Assembly: GCA_011620135.1 (NCBI GenBank)
Contig: WOZS01000053.1
Location: 1 to 53,727 of the forward strand
Length of the DNA stretch: 53,727 nt
DNA from: Gammaproteobacteria bacterium
GTDB taxonomy: Bacteria > Pseudomonadota > Gammaproteobacteria > WOZS01
Direction of reading: 5' to 3'
The notes beneath the pieces were generated by a model. The model worked only from the letters and a program-made list of their open reading frames with translations, was not told the origin of the DNA and made no database searches. The position numbers and the translations under genes were made by a program. How positions within the stretch are numbered: the first letter of the stretch is position 1; every line of letters begins with the position of its first letter. Below are positions 52,121 to 53,727 of this stretch, piece after piece.

Positions 52121-52956
52121 TTGAGACGCTGGCGGTCTGGGGAGTGGGTCATATCGGGGCCTCTGTGGTGATGGCCGCAAGACAGCGTGCCGTGGCCCAG
52201 ACCATCCTGGGCTATGACCTCGACCATGAGGCCATAGCAGCCATGGCCGCGTATCTCGAACCTGTCTTCAGTCCAGATGCCCTGCAACAAGCCGACCTGC
52301 TGATCCTGGCGGTGCCGCCCATGGCGCTTGCCTCCTGCTTTGAGCGCATCGCTTCCTGGCCGAGGCGGCCTGCTGTGATCAGCGATGTGGCCAGTATCAA
52401 GGAACCGGTCTGCCGCTGGGCCTGGGCTTCCCTGGGTGAGCAAGGATTGCCCGGCTTCGTGCCGGCCCATCCCATTGCCGGCAATGAGGGCAAGGGGTAT
52501 GGGGCAGCACACCCCGATCTCTTCTGCAAGCGCCCCATTGTGATCACCCCTCATGAGATGACCAGTCCCCAGGCTGTGGAGTACATTTGCACTTTTTGGA
52601 CAGAACTCGACGCTCGCCCCACCCTCATGGACTGTCGTGAACACGATCAACTGCTGGCTGGGCTGAGCCATCTGCCCCATGCGCTGGCCTTTGCCCTTGC
52701 CAGGGCAACCACCAGCAATGCCCAGAGATGGCATAGGACCATCGGGCCGCTGCCCCGGAGCCTGCAGGATATGCTTCGTGTCGCCAGGAGTGATCCCGAG
52801 CTGTGGGGGGAGATCTTTTTTCTCAATCACCAGGCACTGCTGGCGCATCTCGATGCGTACATCGAGACCTTGGAGGGGCTGCGAACTGCGTTGCAGAAAG
52901 AAAAATTGACTACAATAAGCCGATGGTTAACAGATTCATCGATGCATGTTGGGTAG
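52117..52956 (+). CDS. tyrA: Prephenate/arogenate dehydrogenase
   Basis: This 279-residue NAD-dependent dehydrogenase oxidises prephenate (or arogenate) on the tyrosine branch. The Rossmann motif is WGVGHIGASVV, missing the second glycine of the usual GxGLIG form but retaining GxGHIG. Also visible are VISDVASIKEPV, PAHPIAGNEGKGYGAA with the catalytic His, and LSHLPHALAFALA. It starts at TTG 52117 inside the hisC stop, with GAGGAG seven bases upstream, so it is translationally coupled. There is no mutase or ACT domain, giving the short monofunctional form. Confidence 0.9.
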   Translation: MIETLAVWGVGHIGASVVMAARQRAVAQTILGYDLDHEAIAAMAAYLEPVFSPDALQQADLLILAVPPMALASCFERIASWPRRPAVISDVASIKEPVCRWAWASLGEQGLPGFVPAHPIAGNEGKGYGAAHPDLFCKRPIVITPHEMTSPQAVEYICTFWTELDARPTLMDCREHDQLLAGLSHLPHALAFALARATTSNAQRWHRTIGPLPRSLQDMLRVARSDPELWGEIFFLNHQALLAHLDAYIETLEGLRTALQKEKLTTISRWLTDSSMHVG

Positions 52957-52978
52957 TGGCGGTACAGATGGCAGTCCG

Positions 52979-53727
52979 ATGACAGGCCCGGCCTTGCCCA
53001 GGCGCACCTTTGTGGTGGAACCATCCAACGAGGTGCAAGGAGAGCTCGTGGTGCCCGGCGACAAATCCATCTCGCACCGCGCCGCCATCCTCGCCTCCCT
53101 TGCCGAAGGGGAAACCCAGATCAAGGGCTTTCTGCGGGGCTCTGATTGCGAGGCCACATTGCGGGCGCTCGAGGCCATGGGGGCTCAAACCCGCTGGGAA
53201 GCCGAAAAGCTGCACATCGTCGGCGCGGGCAGCCGCGGCCTGTGTCCCCCCGCAGAGCCTCTGGACCTGGGTAATTCAGGAACAGCCCTGCGGCTGCTGT
53301 CTGGGCTGGCTGCGGGCATGCCGGGCACCACTACACTGACAGGTGACGACTCCTTGCGGCGTCGCCCCATGAGGCGTATTGCCGAGCCCTTGCGGCAGAT
53401 GGGTGCCGAGGTCACCCTGCAGGATGGTGAGGTGGCTCCCATAACGATTCAAGGCACAAAGCCGCTGCACCGTATCCGTTATACCATGCCCGTGGCCAGC
53501 GCTCAGGTGAAGAGCTGCGTCCTTTTGGCGGCCCTGGCTGCCGAAGGCCAGACCTGGGTTGGGGAGCCGGCCCCCACACGGGACCATACCGAGCGGCTGC
53601 TGCCTCGTTTCGGCGTGCAGGTGCAGCGGCAAGGGGGTTCTTGGGTGGGTGTATGTGGCCCGGCTGTGCCCCGGGCGACGGCCATGGCGGTGCCTGGGGA
53701 TTTGTCCACTGCTGCCTTTTTTCTCGC
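52979..53727 (+). CDS. aroA: 3-phosphoshikimate 1-carboxyvinyltransferase (EPSP synthase), partial
   Basis: The N-terminal about 250 residues of EPSP synthase run off the right edge. The enzyme joins PEP to shikimate-3-phosphate. Motifs are VPGDKSISHRAAILASLAEG, LDLGNSGTALRLLSGLAAG, RRRPMRRIAEPLRQMGA, SAQVKSCVLLAAL and PTRDHTERLLPRFG. The GNSGT form and SAQVKS are closer to the group with Bacillus- and CP4-like enzymes than to E. coli AroA. The residue after Ser in GNSGT is glycine, not the alanine of CP4. The start ATG is 23 bases after tyrA. It completes the serC-serA-pheA-hisC-tyrA-aroA set. Confidence 0.95.
   Translation, partial: MTGPALPRRTFVVEPSNEVQGELVVPGDKSISHRAAILASLAEGETQIKGFLRGSDCEATLRALEAMGAQTRWEAEKLHIVGAGSRGLCPPAEPLDLGNSGTALRLLSGLAAGMPGTTTLTGDDSLRRRPMRRIAEPLRQMGAEVTLQDGEVAPITIQGTKPLHRIRYTMPVASAQVKSCVLLAALAAEGQTWVGEPAPTRDHTERLLPRFGVQVQRQGGSWVGVCGPAVPRATAMAVPGDLSTAAFFL

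Noticed and set aside
50939-52180. 413-codon minus-strand frame opposite hisC
   Set aside because: Antisense shadow; no motif, and it spans the pheA-hisC-tyrA junctions.

Overview
The window reads as ordinary chromosome of a GC-rich gammaproteobacterium. The evidence is a set of neighbourhoods typical of that class: mrdA-mrdB-mltB-rlpA, rnr-rlmB, fis-purH, gph and ubiG divergent from gyrA, pilS-pilR, and gyrA-serC-(serA)-pheA-hisC-tyrA-aroA. No genus can be named from sequence alone. The LRV iron-sulfur protein and small TPR-like protein at the left edge are, in other proteobacteria, usually found with nitrogen-fixation genes, so a nif cluster may lie just outside the left end. That is inference only.

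Layout, left to right. 1-446: no recognisable gene. 447-1779 (minus): TPR-like protein and LRV Fe-S protein. 1860-7441 (minus): preT-preA-hydA plus an NCS1 permease, a reductive pyrimidine uptake and degradation operon whose permease gene carries a one-base frameshift. 7614-10713 (plus): secreted-type GH3 beta-glucosidase and a HisN-like phosphatase. 10730-12563 (minus): fis-purH. 12668-16308 (minus): a three-gene acyl-CoA cluster (SDR, AtuA, enoyl-CoA hydratase) resembling part of the acyclic terpene utilisation pathway. 16309-16802: gene-free. 16803-17153 (plus): small secreted DUF4124-type protein. 17271-22269 (minus): cell-elongation operon mrdA-rodA-mltB-rlpA. 22328-27337 (plus): rnr, rlmB, a secreted nucleosidase-like protein and prmA. 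27273-32086 (minus): argE, argA, rsmE, a possible small membrane protein and a YihY/BrkB family protein. 32143-33939 (plus): ampD, tRNA-Ala, tRNA-Glu and an SDR. 33973-38515 (minus): sucC-sucD-ppiA and nadE. 38798-42509 (plus): pilS-pilR-lgt. 42555-44754 (minus): ubiG, gph and a degenerate squalene/phytoene-synthase-like gene. 44888 to the right edge (plus): gyrA-serC-serA-pheA-hisC-tyrA-aroA, with aroA cut by the window.

The genes are tightly packed, with many ATGA stop/start overlaps that suggest translational coupling. Most are housekeeping: peptidoglycan elongation and recycling, RNA and ribosome modification, arginine, serine, histidine and aromatic amino-acid synthesis, TCA cycle, NAD synthesis and DNA gyrase. 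The accessory parts are the pyrimidine operon, the beta-glucosidase, the AtuA cluster, the LRV/TPR pair and the exported nucleosidase-like protein.

I saw no CRISPR array, rRNA, insertion sequence, prophage or defence island. The most unusual signals are a five-tract G-quadruplex motif between sucC and pilS, a perfect 20-bp AT palindrome between sucC and sucD, the frameshifted permease, the 101-nt same-strand mltB/rlpA overlap, and an inverted repeat overlapping the putative promoter of the AtuA cluster. None of these by itself shows a wholly new system.
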